From the NCBI GenBank assembly GCA_038025085.1, contig CM076144.1, positions 38,536,501-38,600,500 of the forward strand: DNA of 64,000 bases, in the 5' to 3' direction. Positions 22,535 to 33,494 of the stretch are shown in pieces (positions within the stretch are counted from its first letter, which is position 1; every line of letters starts with the position of its first letter). The position numbers were made by a program, and so were the translations under genes. The notes under the pieces are model-generated. The model made no database searches. It was not told where the DNA came from and saw only the letters and a program-made list of their open reading frames with translations. The DNA is from Tetragonia tetragonoides (Eukaryota; Streptophyta; Magnoliopsida; Caryophyllales; Aizoaceae).

Positions 22535-24000
22535 TGGGACTAGTACCTTCTAGGAAGAGATCTGGATACTTCTCGCGCATCATGGATTCAGCTTCCCATG
22601 TTGCTTCCTCTTGACCTTGTCGAGACCAAACGACTTTGACGATCGGAATAGTCTTTGTTCGAGTTGAGCGCTCTTTGCGATCCACTATCTTGATAGGACG
22701 CTCTTCATAAGTCAAACTTTCATCGAGATAGATCGTTTCAGGTTGAACGACATGAGTTGGATCATGTACGTATCGCTTCAACTGAGAGACATGAAACACA
22801 CTGTGGACTTTTGCAAGTTCCACAGGTAAAGCTAGTCGATAGGTAACCTCACCAATCCTTTCCAGGATCTCGTAAGGTCCAATATAACGAGGGCTCAACT
22901 TTCCTTTGCGAACAAAACGCATTACACCTTTGGTAGGAGATACTCGTAAAAGTACCTTGCTTCCCACCTCAAACTTTTCAGGTCTACCACCTCTATCTGC
23001 GTACGATTTCTAGCGATCTTGAGCACTACGCATCTTTGCTTGAATCACTTTGACCACATCGACGGTCTGCTGGATCATCTCAGGACCGAAAACTGCAGTT
23101 TCACTAATATCGTTCCAACAAACAGGCAATCTACACCTTCTACCATACAAAGCTTCATATGGCGCTCGATCAATGCTTGAGTGATAGCTATTGTTGTAAG
23201 AAAACTCGATCAATGGAATGTGTATATCCCACGAGCCTTGATACTCGAGAGCACATGCTCATAGCATATCCTCCAATGTCTAAATCGTTCTTTCCGTCTG
23301 ACCATCAGTCGTAGGATGAAAAGCAGTACTGAACTTCAATTTGCTTCCAAAAGCTTCTTGCAATTTCTTCCAAAAGTGTGACAAAAATCTCAAGTCTCTA
23401 TCTGAAACGATATCTTCAGGTACACCATGAACTCTCATGACTTCCTTGACGTAAGCATCCGCTAGCTTCTCCATTTCCCAAATGTCATTCATTGGGATGA
23501 ATCTCGCTACTTTCGTCAAACGATCCACAACTACCCAAATGGCGTTGTTCTTCTTCTGTGTCAATGGTAAACCCATGACGAAGTCCATTGAGATTGAATT
23601 TCATTTCCATGTAGGGACCTCAAGCGATTGAATCATTCTACCGGGTCTCTTGTGTTCGATCTTGAACTTCTGGCACGTCAGACACTTAGCCACGAATTCA
23701 GCGACATCTTGTTTCATACCTTTCCACCAGAACATTTGGCGAAGGTCTTTGTAAAGCTTGTCTCCACCAGGATGTACAGAATAAGGTGTATTGTGAGCTT
23801 CACCCAGAATCTGACTCTTGATCTCTGGGTCATTCGGTACACAGACACGATCACGAAATCTCAAGACACCGTCTTGACCAATAGAAAAGTCCTCAGATCT
23901 GCCCTCGTCTTTGTGGCGTAGAATCCACTGAAGATCCTCATCTGCACTCTGTTTACCCTTGATCTCGTCGAGCAAGGTTGGTGGAACTCACATATGTGCT
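22530..24000 (-). pseudogene. Integrase and chromodomain of the chromovirus, broken
   Basis: Reading leftward: integrase zinc region (HPGGDKLYKDLRQMFWW, CLTCQKFK; about 23800-23650), catalytic core ([29 protein letters not shown]; 23588-23280), SYHSSIDRAPYEALYGRRC (about 23190-23130), a GPY/F-type segment (KLSPRYIGPYEILERIG, about 22900) and a C-terminal chromodomain-like stretch (RPIKIVDRKER, VVWSRQGQEEATWE, 22720-22590). Chromodomains steer integration towards modified histones in this lineage. Stops or shifts near 23600, 23590, 23280, 23265 and 23010 disable it. Confidence 0.88.
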
Positions 24001-24040
24001 AAGGTACATTGAACGTCACCTTTCAGCACAATCTCCACAT

Positions 24041-25977
24041 CTAGACTCTGCAAGTCACAAATGATCTCCTTGGAAGTACTAAATCAGTGTTCAACGTATG
24101 ACGAGTCTTTCTACTCAAAGCGTCAGCTACCATGTTAGCTTTCCCTTCGTGATATTGAATGTCGATGTCGTACTCCGTCAACAATTCTAGCCATCTTCTT
24201 TGTCGCATATTCAACTCCTTTTGCTTGAATATGTACTTGAGACTCTTGTGGTCCGTAAACATCTTGACAGCAGAACCATAAAGATAATGTCTCCAGATCT
24301 TCAAGACAAATACGACAACAGCAAGCTCTAAGTCGTGAGTAGGGTAATTATCCTCATGCTTCTTCAGTTGTCTTGAGGCATAAGCCACTACCTTACCATG
24401 TCGCATCAACACATAGCCTAAGCCATGCTTAGACGCGTCACTATAGACTTCGTACCCTTCAGTTCCCGATGGCAAAGTCAAAATCAGCGCGCTTGTAAGA
24501 CGTTTCTTCAACTCTTGAAAAGCGGCTTCACACTTATCAGACAATACGAACTTCGTCGTCTTCTTCATCAAATTTTTCATAGGCTGCGCTATCTTGGAAA
24601 ATCCTTCCATAAACCTACGATAGTAACCAGCTAACCCAAGAAAACTTCTGACCTCGGTCACGCTCTTCGGTGCGGACCAGTCCATAACAGCTCTAATCTT
24701 TTCCGGGACAACACCAACTCCACTCTTAGACACCACGTGTCCTAAGAAAGAAACAGTTTCTAACCAAAACTCGCACTTCGACAGCTTGGCGTACAACTGA
24801 TGTCGTCTCAAAATCTCCAAAACGGTACGCAAGTGTTGCTCGTGCTCAGCAGCATTCTTCAAATAGACCAAAATATCGTCAATAAAGACAACTACAAACT
24901 GATCGAGATAAGGCTGGAACGTACGGTTCATCAAATTCATAAACTTCGCAGGTGCGTTCGTCAACCAAAAAGGCATCACCGTGAACTCGTAGTGTCCATA
25001 CCTCGTCCTAAATGCGGTCTTTGCAATGTCAGGCTCGGAAATCCTGAGTTGATGGTATCCTGAACGTAAATCGATCTTCGAGAAAACAGTCACTCTACGC
25101 AGTTGGTCGCATAGATCATCAATCCTCGGCATTGGATAACGATTCTTGATCGTAATCTTGTTCAACTCGCGGTAGTTTATGCACAATCTCATACTACCGT
25201 CCTTCTTACGTACGAACAGAACAGGAGCACCCCAAGGCGATACACTCGGGCGTATGTATCCCTTCTCCAGTAGTTCCTCGAGTTGCGTTTTCAGTTCCTT
25301 CATCTCTGCAAGAGCCATACGATACGGAGCTTTCGAGATCGGAGCAGAACCCGGAGCTAAGTTGATCGTGAAGTCGATAATGCGTTGCGGAGGCATTCCT
25401 GGAATCTCGTTTGGAAAGACGTCAGCGTACTCCGACACAACTGGAATAGGTTTTGAAACTTCGGCTTCTCGGCTTGTATCCACTACATGACATAGGTAAA
25501 TCTCTTCACCTTTAGTCATACACTCCTTTGCTTTCATGGTCGCCACTACCTTCAACTTTGGCTTAACCACGACACCTTTGTAGGTAATCCTCCTACCCTT
25601 CGGTCCACTCAACGACACACGTTGTTCAAAGCACTCAATCTTAGCCCTATACTTGGCTAACTAATCCATTCCCAAAATCACGTCAAAATCTTCAAATCCA
25701 TCTGAATCAAATCCACAGGCAAATCGGAACCAGCTATCCTAATCGGACATTTTTCATACAACGCTTTACAATTTACAATCGACCCATCTGGCATCCTAAT
25801 ATTTACACTATACACAGAACTAAGCTCTAAACCTATCTTAGATGCAAAGCTCTTAGAAAGAACAGAATGCGTTGCACCACTATCAAACAAAACAAAAGCA
25901 AGTTGAGAGTTAATGATAAAAGTACCAGTTATCACGTTCGGGTTCGCTTCAGCTTCATTGCGGTTCAACACATAGAC
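24041..25977 (-). pseudogene. Protease, reverse transcriptase and RNase H of the chromovirus
   Basis: Protease at about 25935-25690 (FVLFDSGATHSVLS, catalytic DSG). Then, after a stop at 25663-25661, a long open frame to 24041: a linker ending [16 protein letters not shown] with [61 protein letters not shown] (Trp where Gly is usual) and catalytic FIDDILVY (about 24880); then RNase H ([33 protein letters not shown]). A separate stop precedes protease at 25980-25978. Copies RNA into DNA for integration; defective because of the stops. Confidence 0.9.
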
Positions 25978-25995
25978 TCATCCATTCACCCCTCT

Positions 25996-26049
<54 letters not shown>

Positions 26050-27147
26050 CTGCACGGGGTTGGCAGGTACGGATGGTAGTGCTTGATTATTCGCAACATG
26101 AGCAGTAGTATTTGCGGTTGTTGTTGTTGTAACCCCCATTTCCATGGTAGTTACCACCATTTCCGCGATCACCATTTCCATTTCCACCACGATTGTAGTT
26201 GTTATCGCGGTTCTGACCATTGCCGTTCCTTCCCGACTCCAGCATTCAGAAGCTTTGTGACCAGGCTTGTTGCACTCGTAGCATTGAAGTACATCGCCAC
26301 GACAGTTCTTGCTAGGATGCGTCTTGTTGCAGCGACTACAAGACGTATTCCTCCAAGGTAAGATCGTAGCTCTATGACTATTCGAGTCACGATTCCTGTT
26401 CCCGTTGTGGTTCTGACCACCTTGGTTGTTGTGATTGCCGTTGTTCGGCCTTGGCCTCTTATCTGCGCCGCTTGACTGGGAAGAACTCCCTTCTTTACAT
26501 TTATGTTTTCCGAGCAACGAATCACGACGATCCACAGCACGTTCTTGGTTCAAGGCTTTCTCATACGCTCCCTGGAACGTCAGCGAGTTTTCCATAAAAA
26601 AACGCTGTATGTCCCACTTCAAACCATCCTCGAACCTCTGGACCCGTTCAGCTTCGGTCGTCACCAAGTTAGGTGCAAAAGCAGCAAGTTCGTTGAACTT
26701 TGTTGCGTACTCAGTTACAGATAGATTTCCTTGATAGATGTTCTCGAATTCCCGTTGCTTCTGGCGACGGAGAGCTCTTGGATAGAACCGTTCACGAATA
26801 GACTCTTTGAACTCGGTCCACCCATATTCCTCAATGGTGAGTAGATCAGTGCCCACATCGCTCCACCACTTGTTAGGTTCACCCTTCAGGTAGTACGTAG
26901 CGGTGTTGACCTTCATGTTGTTGGGCCGATTAGTCGTCCTAAACAACTTCTCGGACTCAGTAATCCAGTTCTCAAGCTTGGTGGGCTCAGAGCCACCCTC
27001 AAACATCGGAGGTTTGAGTGCATCGAAGTCCCTAAAGTTGCGCGTCTCAGAGTTCTGCGCGTTGTGATCTTGCTCTTGGCGCGTGATGTGCTCAACAACA
27101 TTAGTAAGACCTATTTCTAGTCTCGCGAGTCGGCCGTTGGTTGCCAT
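25978..27147 (-). pseudogene. gag of the chromovirus with CCHC zinc knuckle
   Basis: Starts MATNGRLARLEIGL with an ATG at 27147. Gag core motifs: FRDFDALKPPMFEGG, WITESEKLFRTT, YYLKGEPNKWW, YPRALRRQKQREFENIYQG, EYATKFNELAAF. A CCHC knuckle CYECNKPGHKASEC lies at about 26290-26250. Beyond it the Gly/Asn-rich tail is readable only in a different frame before an Asn run encoded by (TTG/AAC)n at 25997-26049, so a shift has occurred near 26230. Forms the particle core and binds the RNA. Confidence 0.85.
25997..26049 (-). repeat. (TTG)n microsatellite, poly-Asn on the coding strand
   Basis: About 17 trinucleotide units at the junction of gag and protease in the chromovirus. Read on - it encodes consecutive asparagines (AAC). 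Confidence 0.9.
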
Positions 27148-27957
27148 TATAACAAATCTGAGACATAAAAGAGCAATGGTTGATCACCATTTCAGCAAAA
27201 TTGGCACATTCGACCCAAATTGAGGTCTGATTGAGAGACATAGGTTATAATTGAAACCAATCTCTTGACATTTAGCAATTAGCATATAAGTTTCAATGAT
27301 CGACCTTACATTGTAGGTCTAAGCAACATACTTGCTTTGAATGTTCTCAGTTCCCATGCATAATAGTTCGATATGCAATAACAAAGTAGACACATTGGTC
27401 TCACACGATTGATAAGCAATGGCATTCACAATTCACACATCGAGGCTCCATACTATTTTAGTAGGGCAATAAACAATGACATTTGATTGCATACAATACA
27501 TGCTTAGCCTTTGGCTCACAATTAATATGATCATGCTCAATGAAAATTTTGCCATAATTCCGACATGGATTTCCTATCATGTCTAGGAAATACGAGATAG
27601 CATTACGAAGCTATGAGTCAACCATGCAATTATGTGCTAAAACGATCATATAAACAAGTTCTCAACGATATCATATAATCAAATGAAATAGTCTTGCAAT
27701 GAGACAAATTGCAAGTAAATAACAATCATAAATATTTGTTGCCTATGCAACTACACCAACATCAAAATTGACCACGCAGGGCCGTCACAATAGCTAAAAG
27801 TTCAATAAAAATCAAGTAAAACTAATAAGGCAATAATCTAGTTCTACTTGATACTAGCACACATTTTCTTCGCGCTAGGGGACTCGTCATGATCGTCCTT
27901 CCTCCTAGGCTTCACCTCCTTGCAGGGCGTGTATAGATAAGCATATCCACCGAATTT
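27148..27957 (-). other. Spacer between extra ORF and gag of the chromovirus
   Basis: About 800 bp of AT-rich sequence in the element without a supported reading frame. It separates the extra upstream ORF from gag and may serve as the gag leader. Confidence 0.5.
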
Positions 27958-28755
27958 CTAGGGCATGAAACGCTTCCTAAAATCATCCACATGCTTGCGT
28001 TTCTTGGTCCAGCAATACTCGCACATACCTGTCGGTGCAGGCACTAGCACGTGGTTCACCTTCCACTCGAACTCGAATAGGCATAACTCAGCTGCGACGC
28101 CTCTAAAGCAAAGAGACCATCTCGTACCTTCTCCGTACTTCTTCTCGTGCAAGTGACTACTCTTGGAGACTACGTCGTCGTAGTTCTCCTCGAGTCCCAT
28201 CCAAGGATGGATGTTAGGTAGACCAGCCAGCAGTAGCTCTACCCATAAGCCTTCATGTAGACTCGTGCGATTCTCGTACTGATAACGCTCGATCGTAGTG
28301 TAAGCACGTCGTATGTAGATACGTATATCCTCGAGCTCAACATCTGTAGCAAAGAATGGCTCCACAGAAGGACACCAATTTGCAGTAGGAGTAGGTGCGG
28401 TAGTAGGTGCAGGAGTAGGCGCAATGTTGTTGTCGCTCTCGGCACTAGTATCTTCCAATTCCGGCATGTCATCATGCTCTTCAGACGTTGTATGTTCGGA
28501 GGGATCTTCCTCTTCCTCCACGCATGCAGCAGGTGCGGCAACTGGGGCAGGTACAGGCGCGGCTATAGGTGCGGGAATCGACGTGGGGCGTGCGGCCTCG
28601 TCGCGTGCGACGATCACGTGCGCGGCGCGGTCTTGCGCGGGTTCGCGGCGTATGTTTGCGTCGTTTCCTGTCGACTCGCTATCCGATGAAGCTACATATT
28701 TTGCAGGTGGTGCACGATGAGCTAGGGGGCGAGCCCTTTGGTGTGCGGTCGTCAT
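27958..28755 (-). CDS. Extra ORF upstream of gag in the chromovirus, unknown function
   Basis: Uninterrupted 265-aa frame from ATG at 28755-28753 (MTTAHQRARPLAHRAPPAKY). First third: basic with Ser/Asp patches; residues about 60-90 are Pro/Ala repeats (PIAAPVPAPVAAPAA); then an acidic stretch (EEEEDPSEHTTSEEHDDMPE) and a second Pro/Thr/Ala run. The C-terminal half (about 125-265) looks folded: VEPFFATDVELEDIRIYIRR, LPNIHPWMGLEENYDDVV and a Cys/basic end (MCEYCWTKKRKHVDDF). It lies between primer site and gag, in coding sense. It is open while gag and pol of the same element are broken. Not gag-like. It could be an acquired host gene or a lineage-specific ORF; I do not recognise it. Confidence 0.6.
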   Translation of the reverse strand: MTTAHQRARPLAHRAPPAKYVASSDSESTGNDANIRREPAQDRAAHVIVARDEAARPTSIPAPIAAPVPAPVAAPAACVEEEEDPSEHTTSEEHDDMPELEDTSAESDNNIAPTPAPTTAPTPTANWCPSVEPFFATDVELEDIRIYIRRAYTTIERYQYENRTSLHEGLWVELLLAGLPNIHPWMGLEENYDDVVSKSSHLHEKKYGEGTRWSLCFRGVAAELCLFEFEWKVNHVLVPAPTGMCEYCWTKKRKHVDDFRKRFMP

Positions 28756-28961
28756 TCGCGCAGTCTTTCTTGTCCTTACGATATACCGGTAGACATTCAA
28801 ACAATAAGAACATTATAAATCACAAACAAAGTGATTTCAAATAATTCCTATCTTCTAGGACTACTACGCTCAACAGCTTTAATTATATTTTATTTTCCGC
28901 AAAATGAAACTAATCTTTATTAATTCATTAATTAATCCTAAGCAACCTTTTTAAACCTAGG

Positions 28962-28973
28962 GCTCTGATACCA
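28962..28973 (-). other. tRNA-iMet primer-binding site of the chromovirus
   Basis: On - it reads TGGTATCAGAGC, three bases after the LTR end. This is the standard initiator-methionine tRNA primer site of plant chromoviruses. Confidence 0.88.
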
Positions 28974-28975
28974 TT

Positions 28976-31211
28976 TGTAACACCCCCGAATTTACAACGA
29001 TTTCCTGGGAACTATCGACGCCATTATCCATGACTCGACACCACTGAACTGTCACAAATCCTAAGGCATTACTGCAACATTTAACACTAAGGAGTAAATG
29101 CTAAGCAGAAAGAAAGACTAGGCATCAAAAGGAGCTTACTAAGGAACTAAACAAGCTAAACAGTTAATATCAGAGTTGTCTATATAGTGAGCTAAAACCA
29201 TTAAACCAAATTTATTACAACTTGCCTTCAAGGGCTAAATCCAATAAAAATAATCCCACGATCTAATCTGAACAGAAACAGTTCTAAAAATCGACGCCAA
29301 CTCTACTTCCAAGCTGTACGTCCTCAACCAACTAAATCTGCACTTTGGTTTCCGTGACGGAAACAAAATACAGAAGAAAAGAAAAGAAACAAAAGAGAAA
29401 CAAAAATCAGATAAACTGAATAAACGTCATCCGTACCCAGTAAAAACATTTCGCAAACCTTACCTGAGGTTTTAGAAGAATCATTGAAATTCATTTGCAT
29501 ACGCACATAAGCATATAATCAAGCATACGCACAACGACCTTCTTTTATATGCAATTCTTGTATAGTGATCACACGAAATACGACATAGACAATTCGTCTT
29601 GATTAGAGAGATGTAAGAGAGCGAATAGAACAACGATTACCCATACTGTTCATCGAAGATACAATCACGCCATGGACTTAATGACTCTAGTGTGCACACT
29701 ACCTCTAGTACAATTACACGAGCCTAGATGACTTAATAAATAGGGAATGATCTGTCCCAGACACACTGTGAGGTGTCCATAAGTAACTTGGGAATCACTC
29801 ATCCCTTGAACTACACCATTAGGTGTAATCCCGATTGCTCGACTACTCCTAGGGATCCATTAGGAGTCTTACTCTCATTTAATTCAATTCACATAATTTG
29901 CATTAGTTGACATAAGTGGTACTACGAGACCACGACTTACTAATTCATTTCATGCTCTTGACAATGAATAGTAAATAACGACGATAAAGATGATTCAATG
30001 CGATGAGAATTAAACATGCTTTAATTCAATAACGACGATAATTCAATAATGATAACAAGTAATGTCTAGCACAATTTCGGTAGCACTTCGGCAGGGTAAT
30101 ATGATATGCAAAAAAAATTCACAAATCACCAAAGACATTCAACGATAATATATAGGTGCTCACTAGCACTCAATAATACCCATACCAGTTAGCATATAAT
30201 TAATAGCATAATAATATTATATAATTCGCTATTCAACAATTGTCCAATAATCATCATATGGACTAATTAATTCCCAAAACATGATAACATCAACATGCTA
30301 ATTATAATTCATATTTACAGTAGTGAATCATGCTTAATAACTTCATAATAACGACGATATAATTTAATCATGCTTTGCATATTAAATTCACAACAAATTC
30401 CCAATTAGCACATAACACATCAAAATAGTTTTGTTGGGGCTTTGGAAGAAGGTAGGCATGAGCTCTTACCACAAAAAACTACCAACGGTAATTATGCTCC
30501 AACTAATCGACGAAAATCACGCTTGCTCGTTAGGTCCTAATTAAAAATATTTACCGAATCAGTATTAATTAAGTACGAAAATACAAACAGTAACGAAATC
30601 TCAATCTGATAATTTTATTAAATTCCTTGATTTATTTCAACCAATCTAGGCTTTTGAAAATATGAATTCCAATTCTGAATGAGTGCAGAAAAATAAAAAT
30701 ATTAAATCGAAAATACTGAAAATCGAATTAATAATTACGAAAAATATAAAAACGAAACCCTAACTTCAAAACTAGGTCTAGGTCACAGGTACCCATGCAT
30801 GGGACCCATAAACCGACCCAGCACCCCCACCACCACCCACTGGCTACCATGGCCGGTGGTGGTGGTCGCTGGAGCTCCGACGAAGAGAGGAGAGAGAAAG
30901 TCGCGAAAGAGAAAATGGGAGAGAACGCGAGAGAGAAGAGAGAGAGAGAGAGAGAGCAGGGCTCGGTCTCGTGGCCTGGGCCATCACCGGCGACCACCCA
31001 GGTGCAGCCTGGTGGTGCCGTGGTGGCCCTGCGACGGCGTGACGACGAACAGGAGTGGGAGGGGTCGCGACGCAAGGAGAAAGAGAAAGGACAAAAGAAA
31101 GAGAAAAAGAAAGGGAGAAGGAGAGAGTCTTACCGCCGGGAAGAGGGGCGACGGTCCGGTGGTTCTTCGGTGAGGTGCATGGCTGAGGTGAGAGAAATGA
31201 GAGAGCCGACG

Positions 31212-31287
<76 letters not shown>

Positions 31288-31656
31288 TTTGGCTCAGTTT
31301 GCAAAACTGATGAATTGCCTCACATTTCCCTTATATAGGCCATCAGTCAACCCAAGTCAAATACTATTAGGTTTAGGAATTTATTTAATAATTTTCTGAT
31401 TTAAATAACAAATTAAAACTAATTAAAAGTAATTAAAACTATAAGAATAATTCTTATTCATATATAAAACATTTTAATTAAACTCCTCAAAATTAATAAA
31501 TGCAATTTATGAAAGTCTCATAATAATAATTTATATTATTATGGCTTTAATTGAATAAATCGAATCCTTGAATGAATATACGATTTAATCTGCGAAACTA
31601 TTTATAAATTATTTATAAATCAATATAATAATTATAGAAAATATTGGGGTATCACA
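28976..31656 (-). repeat. Right LTR (5' LTR by coding sense) of the chromovirus
   Basis: 2681 bp, TGTAACACC ... GTATCACA. It contains the empty site of the hAT found in the other LTR. A (GA)n tract at 31211-31284 (about 74 bp) far exceeds the same place in the other LTR (about 21840-21862). TATATAAG on - at about 31331-31338 is the likely promoter for leftward transcription. Confidence 0.92.
31331..31338 (-). promoter_or_regulatory. TATA box of the chromovirus 5' LTR
   Basis: Read on - : TATATAAG, preserved in the other LTR at about 21923-21931. It lies just before the GA tract in transcription order. Confidence 0.6.
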
Positions 31657-33113
31657 AACCGTGTTAGGAAGACCCGCATGGTTAGAAGCATAAAAATCAA
31701 AGGGAAAGGAACTTGCCTCTAAAACTGCCTTCTGCTGCAGCTTTCTTTGCTCAGCAGCCTCTCTGGCCTTTTCTTGTGCCTTGGTGGTCCCAGTCATTGA
31801 CGGATCAACCATGATGGCGGCTTGACCTACATAGAAGCAAGTATAAATTACTCAGTATTATATGAATACAAAAAGACCAAGTCAAGAAAGGTAGAGTACC
31901 AACGTCCACGACAAAAGAGATGCCACAAAGACTAAAAAAGATGTCGTACTTGAACTAATCCCTCCAAAGCAACCAGTTGACGGGTCTCCTGATCGACTTT
32001 TTTGGATCATTGGGATACTTGGGGTGTGGCCTTAACTTGTATTCAAAATACTGGATCACCCTAGACTGTTCCACAGAAAGGCAAGTGACCATCTTATTCT
32101 TGGCGTGGACATCAACATTATCGTTCCAATCAGTTGGAAGACCCAGACTTCGCCAACTCTTATGGCGCTTTACGAAGAAAAACTGGTGCTTCCAGTCGTG
32201 ATTTTTGTTGGCCTTTTCGCGGGCAGTCAAGACCGTATTGCGATTGGTGATCGTATACCAACCCACATCCTTTCCATTCACTCGAGTCATATAATGGGTT
32301 AACACAAAGGTCTCTATTGAACACTCCAGGCCCTTGAAAAAAGTGGTAGCAATGAAGCTAAGGATATTCATCCAACTATTTGGGGCGAGCTGTGAAGGGA
32401 CGATCTCATAATGCCTACATATCTCTATTATTAAAGGATACAGGGGAAGCCTAAGACCCAGCAGGAAAGCGATTTTTTACAAGGCTATACATCTCTTGGG
32501 CGGCTCCTTAACCGTTTGAAGCATCTTAGGGGGTTTCAACTCATAAGGATAATTTATGAAATAGTTAAAGGCGAAGCTATTGAGATACTCGTCATCCCTG
32601 TACAGCTTCTTGTGCCACTTCTGATCTATGAAGTAACTGGAAGGAGGGTCGTCTGAGTCCAAGGTTGGGGGTTGTTGGTTAACAGACTCGCCAGACTGCC
32701 CAAACGTCATGGGCTTATCTACCTCCTCATCCGCCATTATTCTAACAACAGGATGCTTAATCACCTGCAGTAAGTCGTTCGCCTTCGTCACTTGCCAAGG
32801 ATAATTCACAGGGGGATCAACCCAACTTGAAATACTAGACACAGACCACTCAAACCCATCGCCATCTGGAAAAATGATAGTACACGCCCTACCATAAAGA
32901 GGGACGGCTAAAGAAACCTCTACCCCAGCCTCTTTATTCAACACACTCTCTACAGCTATATTGCACAATGTTCTTATCCGCCACTTTATAGGCATGGGGG
33001 TTATTAGTGGAGCAGTTTTCAGAGCAAAATGAATTAACAGGCGAGTTGGGATTGATGTTATTGATATAAGGCAAGTAAACAGAATCACTATGACTGATGG
33101 GCGGAGAACTCAT
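31657..33113 (-). pseudogene. 5' half of the antisense gene of the Tat element
   Basis: Starts at ATG 33113-33111 (MSSPPISHSDSVYLPY). After frame changes near 32970 and 32475 it reads RTLCNIAVESVLNKEAGVEV, FPDGDGFEWSVSSISSW, FNYFINYPYELKPPKML, then LGLRLPLYPLIIEICRHYEI and VPSQLAPNSWMNILSFIAT, FFFVKRHKSWRS and RPVNWLLWRD. A second intron is suggested at 31899-31827 (GTACTC ... ATGTAG), followed by QAAIMVDPSMTGTTKAQEKAREAAEQ. The LGLR-PL-P-I-EI-HY-I-PSQL-PNSW pattern is typical of plant gypsy-type transposon/PMD-like proteins. The frame then runs into the chromovirus; the 3' half is at 16407-17754. Confidence 0.68.
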
Positions 33114-33333
33114 TATTTGCACAACAAGGAAGAAAAGAAAGATTAAAAGTACAAGTATGTTACAAAACGGGAAACGTACCTGATGAAGGTTGGCTTGAAT
33201 CTGGTTGAAGATATGAAGAACTAAGATGAAGATCAATATGAAGGTTAAAGCAGAGATTGAGAGCTTCTCTCTCTAAAAGTGCTTTCTTAAAATTGAGAAA
33301 AAGACAAGTGATTGGGAAAATGACATTCTCAAG

Positions 33334-33343
33334 GCATTTATAA
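33334..33343 (-). promoter_or_regulatory. TATA-like box of the antisense gene
   Basis: On - it reads TTATAAATGC, about 220 bases before the ATG at 33113. The leader between them is pyrimidine-rich with TC runs, as in ordinary plant 5'UTRs. Suggests transcription independent of the LTRs; unproven. Confidence 0.5.
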
Positions 33344-33494
33344 CAAGGACTCTTGACGTTAACCCCTCCGTGTCATCAGATTGGGCCAAAAAGGCCTGTA
33401 AAGCCCAATCTCAACACATACTGTTCAAAGCCCATTGTTGGAACAGTAGGACATTCACGTGACAGGCACGAAGTCATTATAGAACAGTGTATCA

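Larger units (their letters stand above)
17755..31656 (-). mobile_element. Tekay/Del-type chromovirus (Ty3/gypsy), full length, inserted in the Tat element
   Basis: Bounded by LTRs that on + begin TGTAACACCCCC and end GGGGTATCACA; flanked by a perfect 5-bp duplication AACCG (17750-17754, 31657-31661). Coding strand is -, so the right LTR (28976-31656) is the 5' LTR. Order on -: LTR, tRNA-iMet primer site, an extra ORF, gag with CCHC, protease, RT, RNase H, integrase, chromodomain, polypurine tract, LTR. LTRs of about 2.7 kb and a C-terminal chromodomain fit the Tekay lineage. Length without the nested hAT is about 12 kb. Several in-frame stops make it defective, but the LTRs are still very alike. 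Confidence 0.92.
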
